64,000 nucleotides of DNA from Blautia parvula (GCF_020215665.1 NZ_CP084061.1:3332501-3396500), one strand, 5' to 3'. Positions 9,160-18,296 are shown, counted from the first letter of the stretch. Translations and numbers: made by a program. Notes: generated by a model from the letters alone, not told the origin.

Positions 9160-9311
9160 AAAGATTCACCCCTTTGGGCAACAGGATAGCACGGATCTTC
9201 TGCGAAATTTAGCGGATTAAGAAAGGTACATGCCTTTTTTTAACGACAAACATCCCGTTAAAAAGACAGGATAAAGAGAGGTAAAAACGGACAAAATAGG
9301 GGAAAGAAAGG

Positions 9312-10001
9312 ATGGATAAAAATATGGACACACACCTTGATACGCCCGTTTACTATATTGAAGGCCGCACAGACAGAGCCGGCAACAAGATCGGCTCTCT
9401 GCTTACCGAACTATACGCCAAATCCGACAGCAATTTTGAAGAACTTGTCTTCCTCTGTATTGGAAGCGACCGCATCACCGGCGACAGCCTTGGACCTCTC
9501 ATAGGCCACCGCCTGGCAAAAGAACATCTGAACCGCTGCTGTATATACGGCACCCTTGCCAATCCGGTCCATGCCCTGAACCTCCAGGAGACCGTGGAAT
9601 CTGTAAAAAAAGAACACCCCAACAGCCTGACCGTGGCCATTGACGCCTCCCTTGGCTCTAAAAAGCACCAGGGCTTTGTCACAGTGGGACAAGGTTCTCT
9701 GGAACCGGGCCTGGGCGTAAAAAAGAAACTGCCCCCGGTAGGTGACATATCCATTACGGGCATTGTCAACCTGTCGGGAGCATTTGAGCATTTTCTTCTG
9801 CAGACAACACGCCTGTCCACAGTCATGGAGCTGGCGGATGCCATCGTCTCAGGGATTCTGGTCGCACACCGTCAATACTTCGGCACACGCCGCCCTTCTC
9901 TTCTCGCCTTCTTCCATCCGGAGGAGGAACGCCGGCGCAGCTTGACGAAATTGACTCCGTTGTCCGCGGAATCCGCTGCTGCCAGACCAAAGGGGAGCTG
10001 A
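9312..10001 (+). CDS. yyaC: YyaC family spore protease-like protein (DUF1256)
   Basis: A 229-residue member of the YyaC/DUF1256 family, which is related to the germination protease GPR and found in spore formers. Recognisable segments are FLCIGSDRITGDSLGPLIG (about residues 46-64), the conserved AIDASLG (about 111-117) and GDISITGIVNLSG (about 142-154). The last 35 residues are low-complexity and extend past the usual family length of about 205. They overlap the antisense HD gene by 130 bp, so the true functional end may be less constrained. A second in-frame ATG at 9324 is an equally plausible start. It is divergent from the LysM gene. Confidence 0.85.
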   Translation: MDKNMDTHLDTPVYYIEGRTDRAGNKIGSLLTELYAKSDSNFEELVFLCIGSDRITGDSLGPLIGHRLAKEHLNRCCIYGTLANPVHALNLQETVESVKKEHPNSLTVAIDASLGSKKHQGFVTVGQGSLEPGLGVKKKLPPVGDISITGIVNLSGAFEHFLLQTTRLSTVMELADAIVSGILVAHRQYFGTRRPSLLAFFHPEEERRRSLTKLTPLSAESAAARPKGS

Positions 10002-10585
10002 TAATCCTGGTAATGGTAATCCTCCCCAAACACCTTTTTCATCAGCCGCACTGCCATATAATAAATCCCCCTTGGGAACCAGGCACGGTAGTAATACCTG
10101 CCGATCTCACAGGTTCCGCAGTATTTATCCGTCAGGGTAATGATCCATGTCTCTCTGTGCATGGGCGGAACCGGGGTCACCGGAAACATGTGCTTGAGAA
10201 TCATCTCTTCTTCCAGCTTGTTGAGCCGGAAGTATTTTTTTGCATTATGCAGAGCTGTGTGGGGATGGGTCATGGCGTGGACCGGGTCACCGGTCTTCTT
10301 CCTGTGCCCTCTCCAGTCATACAGGAACAGATCGTGCAGCATTCCTGCTCTGGCCGCTGACCTGGCATCCAGGCCGAAGAACTTACAGATACGGAAATTA
10401 TAGTAGGCCACATTCAGGCAGTGCTGGTAGCAGCTTGTCTCACAGTGATGCGGATACTCCTTCATCCTGAGCACATAAGGATGATGTACCAGATCCTTTA
10501 TGCACTCATAAAACTCTTCATTCCCCTCATCCTTCACTGTACTCACACGGGAATGCTTTCTTCTGAACAACCCCTTACGCTTCAT
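9872..10585 (-). CDS. HD domain protein
   Basis: Predicted HD-superfamily phosphohydrolase of about 237 residues. It has the conserved pattern H...HD (MLHDLFLYDW, about residues 81-90) with further His in HAMTHPHTAL and LKHMFPV, the usual metal ligands of this fold. The substrate is unknown. I chose the ATG at 10585 because the GGAG SD lies 10 nt before it, whereas the upstream ATG is too close to the SD. The C-terminal basic tail is encoded opposite the yyaC 3' end. The gene is preceded by a strong terminator of the transketolase operon, so it needs its own promoter, which I could not define. Confidence 0.75.
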   Translation of the reverse strand: MKRKGLFRRKHSRVSTVKDEGNEEFYECIKDLVHHPYVLRMKEYPHHCETSCYQHCLNVAYYNFRICKFFGLDARSAARAGMLHDLFLYDWRGHRKKTGDPVHAMTHPHTALHNAKKYFRLNKLEEEMILKHMFPVTPVPPMHRETWIITLTDKYCGTCEIGRYYYRAWFPRGIYYMAVRLMKKVFGEDYHYQDYQLPFGLAAADSADNGVNFVKLRRRSSSGWKKARREGRRVPKY

Positions 10586-10610
10586 ATCTGTCATGCTCCT
10601 TTATGTCCTT

Positions 10611-10643
10611 AGAAAAAGGGATGCCGCCTGTTGGTGACATCCC
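10611..10643 (-). terminator. Terminator of the transaldolase/transketolase genes
   Basis: On the minus strand a hairpin with outer stem GGGATG/CATCCC, an inner GC-rich stem with one mismatch and an AACA loop is followed by TTTTTCT. It lies between the tktB-like stop and the HD gene start. A second small hairpin (CAGGTT/AACCTG, 10654-10668) precedes it. Confidence 0.75.
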
Positions 10644-10725
10644 TCACTTTAACCAGGTTTCTAACCTGATTTTAAAACATATGTTATTTTTTGTAAAGGC
10701 CTATACAAGTACCTGCATATCTCTC

Positions 10726-11664
10726 TTATACAAATGCTTTTACTTTGGCATAGATACCGTTTGCGTCAATGCCGTATTTTTCCAGCAGCTTCACTGCAGG
10801 GCCTGATTCACCGAATACATCATTGATACCGATTCTCAGCATTTTTGTCGGCGCTTTCTCGCTCAGGACTTCTGCAACAGCTCCGCCCAGACCTCCGATC
10901 ACGGAATGCTCCTCAACGGTAACCACTTTGCCGGTCTCCTTTGCTGCCTTCACAACCAGCTCCTCATCCAGAGGTTTGATGGTGTGGATATTGACCACTT
11001 TGGCGTCGATTCCGTCTGCAGCCAGTTTATCTGCGGCAGCCAGAGTCTCACTTACACAGAGACCTGTGGCAAAAATAGTCACATCCTTGCCTTCTCTCAA
11101 AACAATACCTTTTCCGATCACAAATTTATAATCCGGTTTGTCATTGATCACCGGAACAGCGAGACGTCCGAATCTGAGGTATACAGGGCCTTCATGCTGG
11201 TAAGCAGCTTCAACTGCCGCTTTTGCCTCAACATCATCGGAAGGGTTTAAGATAACCATTCCCGGGATTGTGCGCATCAGAGCCATATCCTCGTTGCACT
11301 GATGGGTGGCGCCGTCCTCACCTACGGAAATACCTGCATGGGTCGCGCCGATCTTTACATTCAGATGAGGATATCCGATGGAGTTGCGCACCTGCTCGTA
11401 GGCACGTCCGGCAGCAAACATGGCAAATGTGCTGGCAAAAGGAACTTTTCCGGTGGTGGACATACCTGCCGCAATACCCATCATATCACACTCTGCGATA
11501 CCGCAGTCAATGTGACGTTCCGGAAATGCTTTCTGGAAGGTACCGGTCTTGGTTGCACCTGCCAGGTCCGCGTCCAGAACTACCAGGTTGTCGTATTTCT
11601 TTCCTAATTCTACTAATGCATTTCCATAGCTTTCTCTGGTTGCGATCTTCTTTACTTCTGACAT
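10726..11664 (-). CDS. Transketolase, C-terminal subunit
   Basis: 312-residue pyrimidine-binding plus C-terminal half of a split transketolase (non-oxidative pentose phosphate pathway, TPP- and Mg-dependent, cytoplasmic). Typical segments include the DADLAGATKT start region, FGIAECDMMGIAAGMS around residues 55-70, which carries the Glu that activates TPP, and TVEEHSVIGGLGGAVAEVL near residues 245-265. It overlaps the N-terminal subunit gene by 13 bp, which suggests translational coupling for 1:1 production. AGGTGA SD lies inside the upstream gene. Confidence 0.95.
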   Translation of the reverse strand: MSEVKKIATRESYGNALVELGKKYDNLVVLDADLAGATKTGTFQKAFPERHIDCGIAECDMMGIAAGMSTTGKVPFASTFAMFAAGRAYEQVRNSIGYPHLNVKIGATHAGISVGEDGATHQCNEDMALMRTIPGMVILNPSDDVEAKAAVEAAYQHEGPVYLRFGRLAVPVINDKPDYKFVIGKGIVLREGKDVTIFATGLCVSETLAAADKLAADGIDAKVVNIHTIKPLDEELVVKAAKETGKVVTVEEHSVIGGLGGAVAEVLSEKAPTKMLRIGINDVFGESGPAVKLLEKYGIDANGIYAKVKAFV

Positions 11665-12491
11665 AATGCTTCACCTGCCTTTTCCAAATCTGCCATAGCG
11701 ATTTCATATTCTGCATCATTCGGAGCTTTTCCGTGCCATCCGGCTTCATTTTCCATGAAGGAAACGCCTTTGCCCTTCACTGTTTTCATGATAATGGCAG
11801 TGGGCATTCCCTTTGTCTCTCTGGCCTCTTTAAAAGCTGCCTCAAGCTGGTCAAAGTCGTTGCCGTCTGCCACGTTGATCACGTGGAAGTTGAAGGCTTC
11901 AAATTTCTTGTCAATGGGGTACGGAGAACAAACATCTTCAATGCTTCCGTCAATCTGAAGTCCGTTGTTGTCCACGATCACTACCAGATTGTCCAGTTTT
12001 CTGAATCCGGCAAACATAGATGCCTCCCAGACCTGGCCTTCCTGGATCTCGCCGTCACCCAGCAGGGTGTAAACACGGTAATCCGCGCCGTCCATCTTAG
12101 CGGACAATGCCATTCCGACTGCTGCGGAGATACCCTGTCCCAGGGAACCGCTGGACATATCAACGCCCGGGATATGTTTCATATCCGGATGTCCCTGCAG
12201 ATAAGAGCCGAGATGACGCAGAGTTTTCAAATCCTCTGTGGGGAAATATCCTCTCTGTGCCAGAGTGGAATAAAGGCCCGGTGCTGTATGTCCTTTTGAG
12301 AGGACAAAACGGTCACGGTCTGCCTTCTTCGGCTCTTTCGGGTCAATATTCATTTCCTGGAAATACAGATACGTAAATAAATCTGCTGCTGATAATGAGC
12401 CGCCCGGATGTCCGGCTTTTGCGGAATGAACAGCAGTCACGATGCCTTTGCGGACTTCGTTAGCTGTCTTCTGAAGTTCTAACTTGTTCAT
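11652..12491 (-). CDS. Transketolase, N-terminal subunit
   Basis: 279-residue TPP pyrophosphate-binding half of the split transketolase. Diagnostic motifs are GHPGGSLSAADL near residue 27, the GSLGQGISAAVGMAL segment near 115, and the TPP/Mg motif GDGEIQEGQVWEA followed by VVIVDNNGLQ (about 145-177). It is expressed with the C-terminal subunit downstream and the transaldolase upstream (71-bp gap containing an RNA hairpin), so the three form a pentose-phosphate unit. AGGAGG SD precedes the ATG. Confidence 0.95.
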   Translation of the reverse strand: MNKLELQKTANEVRKGIVTAVHSAKAGHPGGSLSAADLFTYLYFQEMNIDPKEPKKADRDRFVLSKGHTAPGLYSTLAQRGYFPTEDLKTLRHLGSYLQGHPDMKHIPGVDMSSGSLGQGISAAVGMALSAKMDGADYRVYTLLGDGEIQEGQVWEASMFAGFRKLDNLVVIVDNNGLQIDGSIEDVCSPYPIDKKFEAFNFHVINVADGNDFDQLEAAFKEARETKGMPTAIIMKTVKGKGVSFMENEAGWHGKAPNDAEYEIAMADLEKAGEALCQK

Positions 12492-12519
12492 TTCTTCCTC
12501 CTGATGGTTTGTTCTGTGA

Positions 12520-12543
12520 ACGGGAGCCTGTCCGGCTTCCCGT
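12520..12543 (-). other. Intergenic RNA hairpin between transaldolase and transketolase genes
   Basis: A 6-bp stem (ACGGGA/TCCCGT) extended by GCC/GGC with a one-base bulge and GGACA loop. No U tract follows, so it is more likely an mRNA processing or stability element than a terminator. Confidence 0.45.
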
Positions 12544-12562
12544 CTGCCTCTATACAGTTCTA

Positions 12563-13216
12563 TTATTCGCCGAAAACTGCAATATAATCTTTCTGGAATT
12601 TCTCAATACCCTGGTCTGTCAGTGGATGTTTTGTCATCTGCTCCAGAACCTTGTAAGGTACAGTCGCAATATCCGCGCCTGCCAGAGCACACTCTGTCAC
12701 GTGCATCGGATGGCGTACGCTTGCTGCAATGATCTCTGTGTCAATGCCTGCAACCTGGAAGATCTCTACGATCTCACGGATCAGATCTGTTCCGCATACA
12801 GAGATGTCATCCAGTCTGCCCAGGAACGGGGAAACATAGGTTGCGCCTGCTCTTGCTGCCAGCAGTGCCTGGTTGGATGTAAATACCAGTGTAACGTTGG
12901 TTTTGATACCTTCTGCGTTCAGAACTTTAACTGCTTTTAATCCCTCTGTTGTCATTGGAATCTTAACGATCATGTTCGGATGGATAGCTGCGATCTCGCG
13001 GCCCTCTTTGATCATGCCTTCTGCATCTGTTGTGGTGGCTTTCACCTCACCGCTGATCGGTCCGTCTACGATGGAAGTGATCTCTTTGATAACCTCATTG
13101 AAGTCACGTCCCTCTTTTGCGATCAGGGATGGGTTTGTGGTCACTCCACAGATGATTCCCATGTCATTTGCCTTGCGGATGTCTTCTACATTTGCAGTGT
13201 CGATAAAAAATCTCAT
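12563..13216 (-). CDS. Transaldolase (short TalC/Fsa-type)
   Basis: 217-residue class I aldolase of the pentose phosphate pathway, exchanging dihydroxyacetone units between sugar phosphates. The Schiff-base lysine is K85 in IVKIPMT. The SPFLGRLDD segment has Phe where fructose-6-phosphate aldolases carry Tyr, which favours transaldolase over F6P aldolase activity. It is the first gene of the unit with the two transketolase subunits. SD GGGAGG precedes the ATG. The 231-bp upstream gap holds AT-rich dyads and a LacI-family gene ends there, so sugar-dependent regulation is possible. Confidence 0.9.
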   Translation of the reverse strand: MRFFIDTANVEDIRKANDMGIICGVTTNPSLIAKEGRDFNEVIKEITSIVDGPISGEVKATTTDAEGMIKEGREIAAIHPNMIVKIPMTTEGLKAVKVLNAEGIKTNVTLVFTSNQALLAARAGATYVSPFLGRLDDISVCGTDLIREIVEIFQVAGIDTEIIAASVRHPMHVTECALAGADIATVPYKVLEQMTKHPLTDQGIEKFQKDYIAVFGE

Positions 13217-13264
13217 AATTTTTTCCTCCCGTTCAAAACCTTTGCTTTGTCATTTGATACACTC

Positions 13265-13293
13265 AGTTTACCCCATAAAACATACCTTCGCAA
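13265..13293 (-). promoter_or_regulatory. Possible promoter of the transaldolase-transketolase genes
   Basis: Minus-strand TTGCGA (13288-13293) lies 17 bp from TAAACT (13265-13270). The -10 is poor, so this is tentative. Upstream the gap also holds two dyads: TTTTATTA-CTAA-TAATAAAA at 13413-13432 and AATCCT/AGGATT at 13383-13403, possible regulator sites or, for the first, a weak lacI terminator. Confidence 0.4.
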
Positions 13294-13447
13294 GAGCTAT
13301 CGATTTTATAAATAATTTAACTTATTAATAAACCGGATTTTTATTAACTATTTTCGGTAGTTTTATAAAATCCCTTTTGCCCAATCCTATAATTTTCAGG
13401 ATTTTGTCTTTATTTTATTACTAATAATAAAATGGATTTCATTTAAT

Positions 13448-14554
13448 TTATTTTGTTTTTTTCTTCTTTTTCTGCTTTTGTTTTACATAACCTGTGGTCT
13501 TGCGTACAATCAGCTTCGGTTCATACTCAATATGATAGATGCTGGTGGGCTCACTGTCAGAATATGTATTCATGAAGGATTCAATCTTGCGCATGATAAT
13601 ATCGCAGGCATCCCGCCCTTTCAGAGGTACAAAGTGCTCTATGGTGGTGAGGGACATATGTGACATACCGGAAAATATGATGTTGTCGCAGCCAAGTACA
13701 GACACATCACCGGGAATCTTATATTTTTCTTCCTGGAGGGCATCCATGATGCCAAAGGCCATCATGTCGTTCAGTCCCGCAAACGCGGTCACTTTCCTCG
13801 GCCCCGCCAGAATTTCCTTTGTCAGGTTATATCCCATCCGGTATTCCGAGTCAATGCTTGGGAGCTGGTCATCCAGGGCGTCATCCGCCGCTTTGATGAT
13901 CACATGGCCGCCCAGGCCCTCCTTCTCATACTCCTCCACAAATCCTGCCACACGTTTGGAGCGCTGCTGCTGCCTTTTTGTAAGCGGCGGCGCGATAAAC
14001 GCTACGTCCCGGTGGCCTAGATCCAGCAGATGCCTGGCCATAAGGCTGCCCACCTTAGTATTGTCCTGGTTGATGGCATCTACTTCCACACGTTCCCTGT
14101 TGCTTATGATGACCAGCGGAATCTTCTTCGCCAGCTCCTCCACCTGCTGCATGTACACAGGACTTGGGTTGAAGGTGTAGATGATGCCCGCCGGGATAAC
14201 CGTGTGCATCATCTTCAGGTACTGCTCCTCCAGCTTCAGCTCCCTCTGTGTGTCACAGGTGAAGACCGCATATCCTTTTTCCTTGGCTACTTTTTCAATT
14301 CCCTGCAGAAGCATGACATAATAAGGGTTGGTAAGGGTGGGGCAGAAGACTATGATCAGCCTGCTGTTACCGGCATCCTTTCTCGGACGTCTCTTCGGTA
14401 TGTTGTATCCCATTTCCCGGGCAGCCTGCTCCACCTTCTGTATCGTCTCTTTCGAGAAGGAAACATTGTACTTTTTATTCAGCACCATGGATACCGTTGC
14501 CTGGGATACTCCCGCTGCTTTCGCGATATCCGTGGACGTCACTTTCTTCTTCAT
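13448..14554 (-). CDS. LacI-family transcriptional regulator
   Basis: 368-residue repressor with an N-terminal HTH (ATVSMVLN, about residues 18-25) and a ligand-binding domain with NPYYVMLLQGIEK, GHRDVAFIAPP and SVLGCDNIIFSGM motifs. The tail is strikingly lysine-rich (KQKQKKKKKTK). It starts 10 bp after recR, so it is probably the last gene of the pfk-dnaX-ybaB-recR string. It lies directly upstream of the transaldolase-transketolase genes, which makes control of pentose-phosphate or sugar-catabolic genes a reasonable guess. The effector is unknown. Confidence 0.88.
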   Translation of the reverse strand: MKKKVTSTDIAKAAGVSQATVSMVLNKKYNVSFSKETIQKVEQAAREMGYNIPKRRPRKDAGNSRLIIVFCPTLTNPYYVMLLQGIEKVAKEKGYAVFTCDTQRELKLEEQYLKMMHTVIPAGIIYTFNPSPVYMQQVEELAKKIPLVIISNRERVEVDAINQDNTKVGSLMARHLLDLGHRDVAFIAPPLTKRQQQRSKRVAGFVEEYEKEGLGGHVIIKAADDALDDQLPSIDSEYRMGYNLTKEILAGPRKVTAFAGLNDMMAFGIMDALQEEKYKIPGDVSVLGCDNIIFSGMSHMSLTTIEHFVPLKGRDACDIIMRKIESFMNTYSDSEPTSIYHIEYEPKLIVRKTTGYVKQKQKKKKKTK

Positions 14555-14564
14555 GTTAAAGCTC

Positions 14565-15164
14565 CTATAGTTCTACCCTTCCCTCCAGCGCACGAAGAAG
14601 GGTAACTTCATCAATATATTCCAGATCGCCACCCACAGGAACCCCGCTGGCGATACGGCTCACCCGGATACCGGTAGGCTTCACCAGTTTGCTGATGTAC
14701 ATGGCGGTGGTCTCTCCTTCCAGGCTGGAATTGGTGGCGATGATCACCTCCTCAATATCATCCTGGGAAAGGCGCTGCATCAGTTCCTTTAACTTAATGT
14801 CATCCGGACCGATGCCCAGCATGGGAGAAATCGCGCCGTGCAGCACGTGATACACACCGTCATATTTTCCGGTCTTCTCGTATGCTGCCAGGTCCCTGGT
14901 ATTCTCCACCACCATGATGACCTTCCTGTTTCTTCTGGGGTTATTGCAGATCGGGCAGATTTCCTGGTCTGTCAGGGTGTAGCAGTTCTTACAATACTGT
15001 ACATTGGCCTTGGCATTCACAATGGACGCGGAAAGCTGCTCCACCTGGTCCTTTGGCATATTCAGAATGTGGAATGCCAGGCGCTGGGCAGATTTTGCCC
15101 CAATGCCCGGCAGACGGGAAAGCTGCTCAATTAATTTGTTGATATGACTGCTGTAGTATTCCAA
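14565..15164 (-). CDS. recR: Recombination mediator RecR
   Basis: 199-residue RecR, acting with RecO/RecF in RecA loading at gaps. It shows the N-terminal helix-hairpin-helix (LPGIGAKSAQRLAFH, about residues 18-32), the four-cysteine zinc finger (CKNCYT...CPICN, about 57-74) and a Toprim domain (VVENTRDLAAYE and EEVIIATNSSLEGETTA). The start is TTG with AGAGGTGA SD 6 nt upstream. It follows ybaB with a 29-bp gap, the standard dnaX-ybaB-recR arrangement. Confidence 0.96.
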   Translation of the reverse strand: MEYYSSHINKLIEQLSRLPGIGAKSAQRLAFHILNMPKDQVEQLSASIVNAKANVQYCKNCYTLTDQEICPICNNPRRNRKVIMVVENTRDLAAYEKTGKYDGVYHVLHGAISPMLGIGPDDIKLKELMQRLSQDDIEEVIIATNSSLEGETTAMYISKLVKPTGIRVSRIASGVPVGGDLEYIDEVTLLRALEGRVEL

Positions 15165-15193
15165 TATTTTTCACCTCTGCGGTATACGGCCGC

Positions 15194-15550
15194 TTAGAAC
15201 GGGAATCCGCCGCCAAGGCCTCCAAGCCCGCCTGTGAGCTTAGACATAAGCGCCGCTGACTCCTCTTCCATCTTGCGGAGCGCCTCATTGGTAGCTGCCA
15301 TAATAAGGTCCTCCAGCATTTCAATATCATCCGGGTCAACCACTTCCTCAGCCAGCTTCACCTTTGTGATCTCCTTCTTGCCGGAGACGGTCACTTCAAC
15401 GGCTCCGCCGCCTGCTGTGGCGGTAAATCCCTTCTCCTCCAGTGCCTTCTGGTTTTCCTCTGCCTGACGCTGCATCTTCTGCGCCTGCTTCATCAGATTA
15501 TTCATGTTTCCGGGCATTCCCATTCCCGGAAATCCTCCTTTTTTAGCCAT
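15194..15550 (-). CDS. ybaB: YbaB/EbfC nucleoid-associated protein
   Basis: About 118-residue DNA-binding protein of the YbaB/EbfC family, usually encoded between dnaX and recR as here. The N-terminal [23 protein letters not shown] and central [17 protein letters not shown] patterns are typical, with a glycine-rich tail. I chose ATG at 15550 because GGAGG lies 8 nt upstream; an in-frame TTG two codons earlier is too close. Confidence 0.93.
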   Translation of the reverse strand: MAKKGGFPGMGMPGNMNNLMKQAQKMQRQAEENQKALEEKGFTATAGGGAVEVTVSGKKEITKVKLAEEVVDPDDIEMLEDLIMAATNEALRKMEEESAALMSKLTGGLGGLGGGFPF

Positions 15551-15562
15551 ATTCAAATCCTC

Positions 15563-17197
15563 CTATTCTTCCTCTTCCATTTCTTCTACTACTACATCCA
15601 TGCGGATGTTCTGTTCGATCAAATCATCTACGGAAATCGAGGCCAGCCCCGCAGGGCCTTTATGCTCCCCGCCTGCCAGTAAAAGCTCGATCTCCACGCT
15701 CTTTCCTGTTTTCTTCCGGATGATTTCTTTAAGCATGGGTATGGTATCCGGATTGTCCATGCAGATTTTCGCCTGAAAATTTCCAAACTCCACATACAGG
15801 ACAGGTTCTCCTGTACTGCCGTTGTATTTCGGCGTGGAAGTCAGGAGCATCTGCTGCAGAAAGCCTCTTGTCTCCCGCACTATGGAATTCCAGTTCTTCT
15901 TAATATACTGCAGATCCTCAGGAGCTGCCTTCTCAGGCTTTGCCTCCGGCTCTGAAGGTTTTTCCTCCGCTGCGGCATCCGGTACCCCGCCGTATGCCGG
16001 TGAACCGTATTCACCTGCCTGTGCCGGTCCTGCCATCACGACACCGTTCTCCAGCTTTTCCTCCAGTACCCGGATTCTGTCAAACAGGGAATCCAGGTTG
16101 GTCTCCATAACAGGCTGACAGAGTTTTATCAGCGCGATCTCCACCAGCACCCTCTTCTGGGATGCATAGCGGATCTGGTTGGAAAGCTCTGAAAAAATGC
16201 GGATGTAGCGCATCAGTGTCTCCGCATCCAGCATACGGCTCTCCTCCCTGAGAAGCGCCATATTCTCCGCAGAGACATCCACAGCCTCCTCCGGTGCATC
16301 TGAAGTCTTCACCAGCAGCAGATTGCGCAGATACCAGATAAAATCCGCCACAAACTGCCCCAGTTCCCTTCCCTGGATGATCAGATCCTCCAGGGTCCTG
16401 ATAGCGCCTGCGGTATCCTGCTTTACGATCAGCCGCAGAAGCCTGCTGAACACCTGTGTATCCACAGCCCCCAGCACCTCAAGGGCCTTTTCATAGGTCA
16501 ATGTCTCACCCAGATAAAAGGCGATACACTGGTCCAGCAGGGAGAGTGCATCACGCATGGAACCGTCCGCTGCCTTTGCAATGTAGCGGATGGCCTTCTC
16601 CTCCACGTCTGTTCCCTCTTTATCCATCAGCTCCGTCAGCCTTGCCGCTATGGTATCCACGGTAATGCGTTTGAAATCGTAGCGCTGACATCTGGACAAA
16701 ATGGTGATAGGGATCTTGTGGGCCTCCGTGGTGGCAAGAATGAAGATAACATAAGAAGGAGGTTCCTCAAGCGTCTTTAACAGTGCATTAAACGCTCCTG
16801 TGGACAGCATATGAACCTCATCTATGATATATACTTTATAACGTCCTTTTGCCGGACGGTAGGCCACTTCCTCGCGGATCTCACGAATGTTATCGACGCC
16901 GTTGTTGGAAGCGGCGTCAATCTCTATGACATTCATGGAGGTCCCCGCATTGATCGCCTGGCATGTCTCGCATTCATTGCAGGGGCTTCCGTCTACCGGA
17001 TGTTCGCAGTTTACCGCCTTTGCCAGAATCTTGGCAATGGTAGTCTTACCTGTACCACGGGTGCCGCAGAAAAGATAGGCATGGCCGATCCTGTCTGCCT
17101 TCATCTGGTTCTTCAATGTGGTTACAATGTGTTCCTGCCCCTTTACATCTTCAAAATCCTGAGGGCGGAACTTCCGATATAGAGCAGTATAGCTCAT
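15563..17197 (-). CDS. dnaX: DNA polymerase III subunit gamma/tau
   Basis: 544-residue clamp-loader ATPase. The Walker A GTRGTGKT is at residues 45-52, followed by the zinc-binding cysteine cluster (CEHP...CNECETC, about 64-82), the DEVHML Walker B and the LEEPP sensor region. A Pro/Glu/Ala-rich linker (about 395-430) precedes the tau-specific C-terminal domain, so full-length tau is made. It lies 19 bp after pfk and 6 bp before ybaB, so transcription with pfk is likely. Confidence 0.96.
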   Translation of the reverse strand: MSYTALYRKFRPQDFEDVKGQEHIVTTLKNQMKADRIGHAYLFCGTRGTGKTTIAKILAKAVNCEHPVDGSPCNECETCQAINAGTSMNVIEIDAASNNGVDNIREIREEVAYRPAKGRYKVYIIDEVHMLSTGAFNALLKTLEEPPSYVIFILATTEAHKIPITILSRCQRYDFKRITVDTIAARLTELMDKEGTDVEEKAIRYIAKAADGSMRDALSLLDQCIAFYLGETLTYEKALEVLGAVDTQVFSRLLRLIVKQDTAGAIRTLEDLIIQGRELGQFVADFIWYLRNLLLVKTSDAPEEAVDVSAENMALLREESRMLDAETLMRYIRIFSELSNQIRYASQKRVLVEIALIKLCQPVMETNLDSLFDRIRVLEEKLENGVVMAGPAQAGEYGSPAYGGVPDAAAEEKPSEPEAKPEKAAPEDLQYIKKNWNSIVRETRGFLQQMLLTSTPKYNGSTGEPVLYVEFGNFQAKICMDNPDTIPMLKEIIRKKTGKSVEIELLLAGGEHKGPAGLASISVDDLIEQNIRMDVVVEEMEEEE

Positions 17198-17216
17198 GAA
17201 AATTCTCCTTTTTCAG

Positions 17217-18296
17217 TTAATCCCCGAAGCTGATGCCAATCCTCTTTGCCGCCTTGATCAGCTGGTCGTCCGGAGATACCATCTTCAGTTTGCCGGCGCA
17301 TTCCTGAAGCGGGACTTTCTTGATCTTGCCGTTGACGATTCCCACCATGTAGCCGTATTCATCTTTTAAGATCAGGCCTGCGGCTGCGGAACCCATATGG
17401 GTGGAGAGCACACGGTCATACGGACATGGGCTTCCGCCCCTCTGCATATGTCCCGGAATGGTGATACGGATATCCAGATCCAGTTTCTCCTTCAGCTCTG
17501 CCTCCAGCTTATAGGAAACGGATGGATATTTCTTCGCATTTTCTTCCATTTTCTTCTTCAGCTCTTTCTTGGGAAGCGCTGCGTCCTCTTTGGAAACCGC
17601 GCCCTCCGCCACGGCCAGGATGGTAAAGCCTTTTCCGGCTCTGTTCCTCTTCCTGACTGCGTCAGCTATCTTATCAATATCATATGGGATTTCAGGAATC
17701 AGGATAATGTCCGCGCCGCCTGCAATACCGGCGTGCAGGGTCAGCCATCCCACTTTATGCCCCATGACTTCCACAATAAAGATACGGCTGTGGGATGCTG
17801 CCGTTGTATGGATGCAGTCAATCGCTTCTGTGGCAATATTCACCGCACTCTGGAAACCAAATGTCATATCCGTTCCCCAGATATCATTGTCTATGGTCTT
17901 GGGAAGGTGGATGATGTTCAGTCCCTCTTCTCTCAGCATATTGGCTGTCTTCTGGGTACCGTTGCCGCCCAGGATCACCAGACAGTCAAGGCGCAGCTTG
18001 TAGTACGTCTGCTTCATGGCCTCAACCTTGTCAAGGCCTCTGTCATCCGGCACGCGCATTAATTTGAAGGGCTGGCGTGATGTGCCCAGGATCGTACCGC
18101 CTCTTGTGAGGATTCCTGAGAAATCCTTGGCTGAGAGCATTCTGTAGTCTCCGTATATCAATCCTTTATACCCGTCATCAAAGCCATAGACCTCCAGTTC
18201 ATCCAGATTGGAAGCCAAACCTTTCACAACACCGCGCATGGTGGCATTGAGCGCCTGACAGTCACCGCCGCTTGTTAACAAACCGATTCTCTTCAT
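17217..18296 (-). CDS. pfkA: 6-phosphofructokinase
   Basis: About 359-residue PFK catalysing fructose 6-phosphate phosphorylation. It has the GGDCQALNA N-terminus, GGTILGTSR, PKTIDND with the catalytic Asp (D136) and PGHMQRGGSP. At the phosphoryl-donor site the sequence is GGNG (110-113) in place of the usual GGDG, and K133 replaces the Gly of classical ATP enzymes. Gly at the 104-equivalent favours ATP, Lys at the 124-equivalent is found in PPi and mixed group III enzymes, so donor preference is uncertain. ATG at 18296 was preferred to the GTG at 18305, which has no room for an SD. It leads a five-gene string ending in lacI. Confidence 0.92.
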   Translation of the reverse strand: MKRIGLLTSGGDCQALNATMRGVVKGLASNLDELEVYGFDDGYKGLIYGDYRMLSAKDFSGILTRGGTILGTSRQPFKLMRVPDDRGLDKVEAMKQTYYKLRLDCLVILGGNGTQKTANMLREEGLNIIHLPKTIDNDIWGTDMTFGFQSAVNIATEAIDCIHTTAASHSRIFIVEVMGHKVGWLTLHAGIAGGADIILIPEIPYDIDKIADAVRKRNRAGKGFTILAVAEGAVSKEDAALPKKELKKKMEENAKKYPSVSYKLEAELKEKLDLDIRITIPGHMQRGGSPCPYDRVLSTHMGSAAAGLILKDEYGYMVGIVNGKIKKVPLQECAGKLKMVSPDDQLIKAAKRIGISFGD

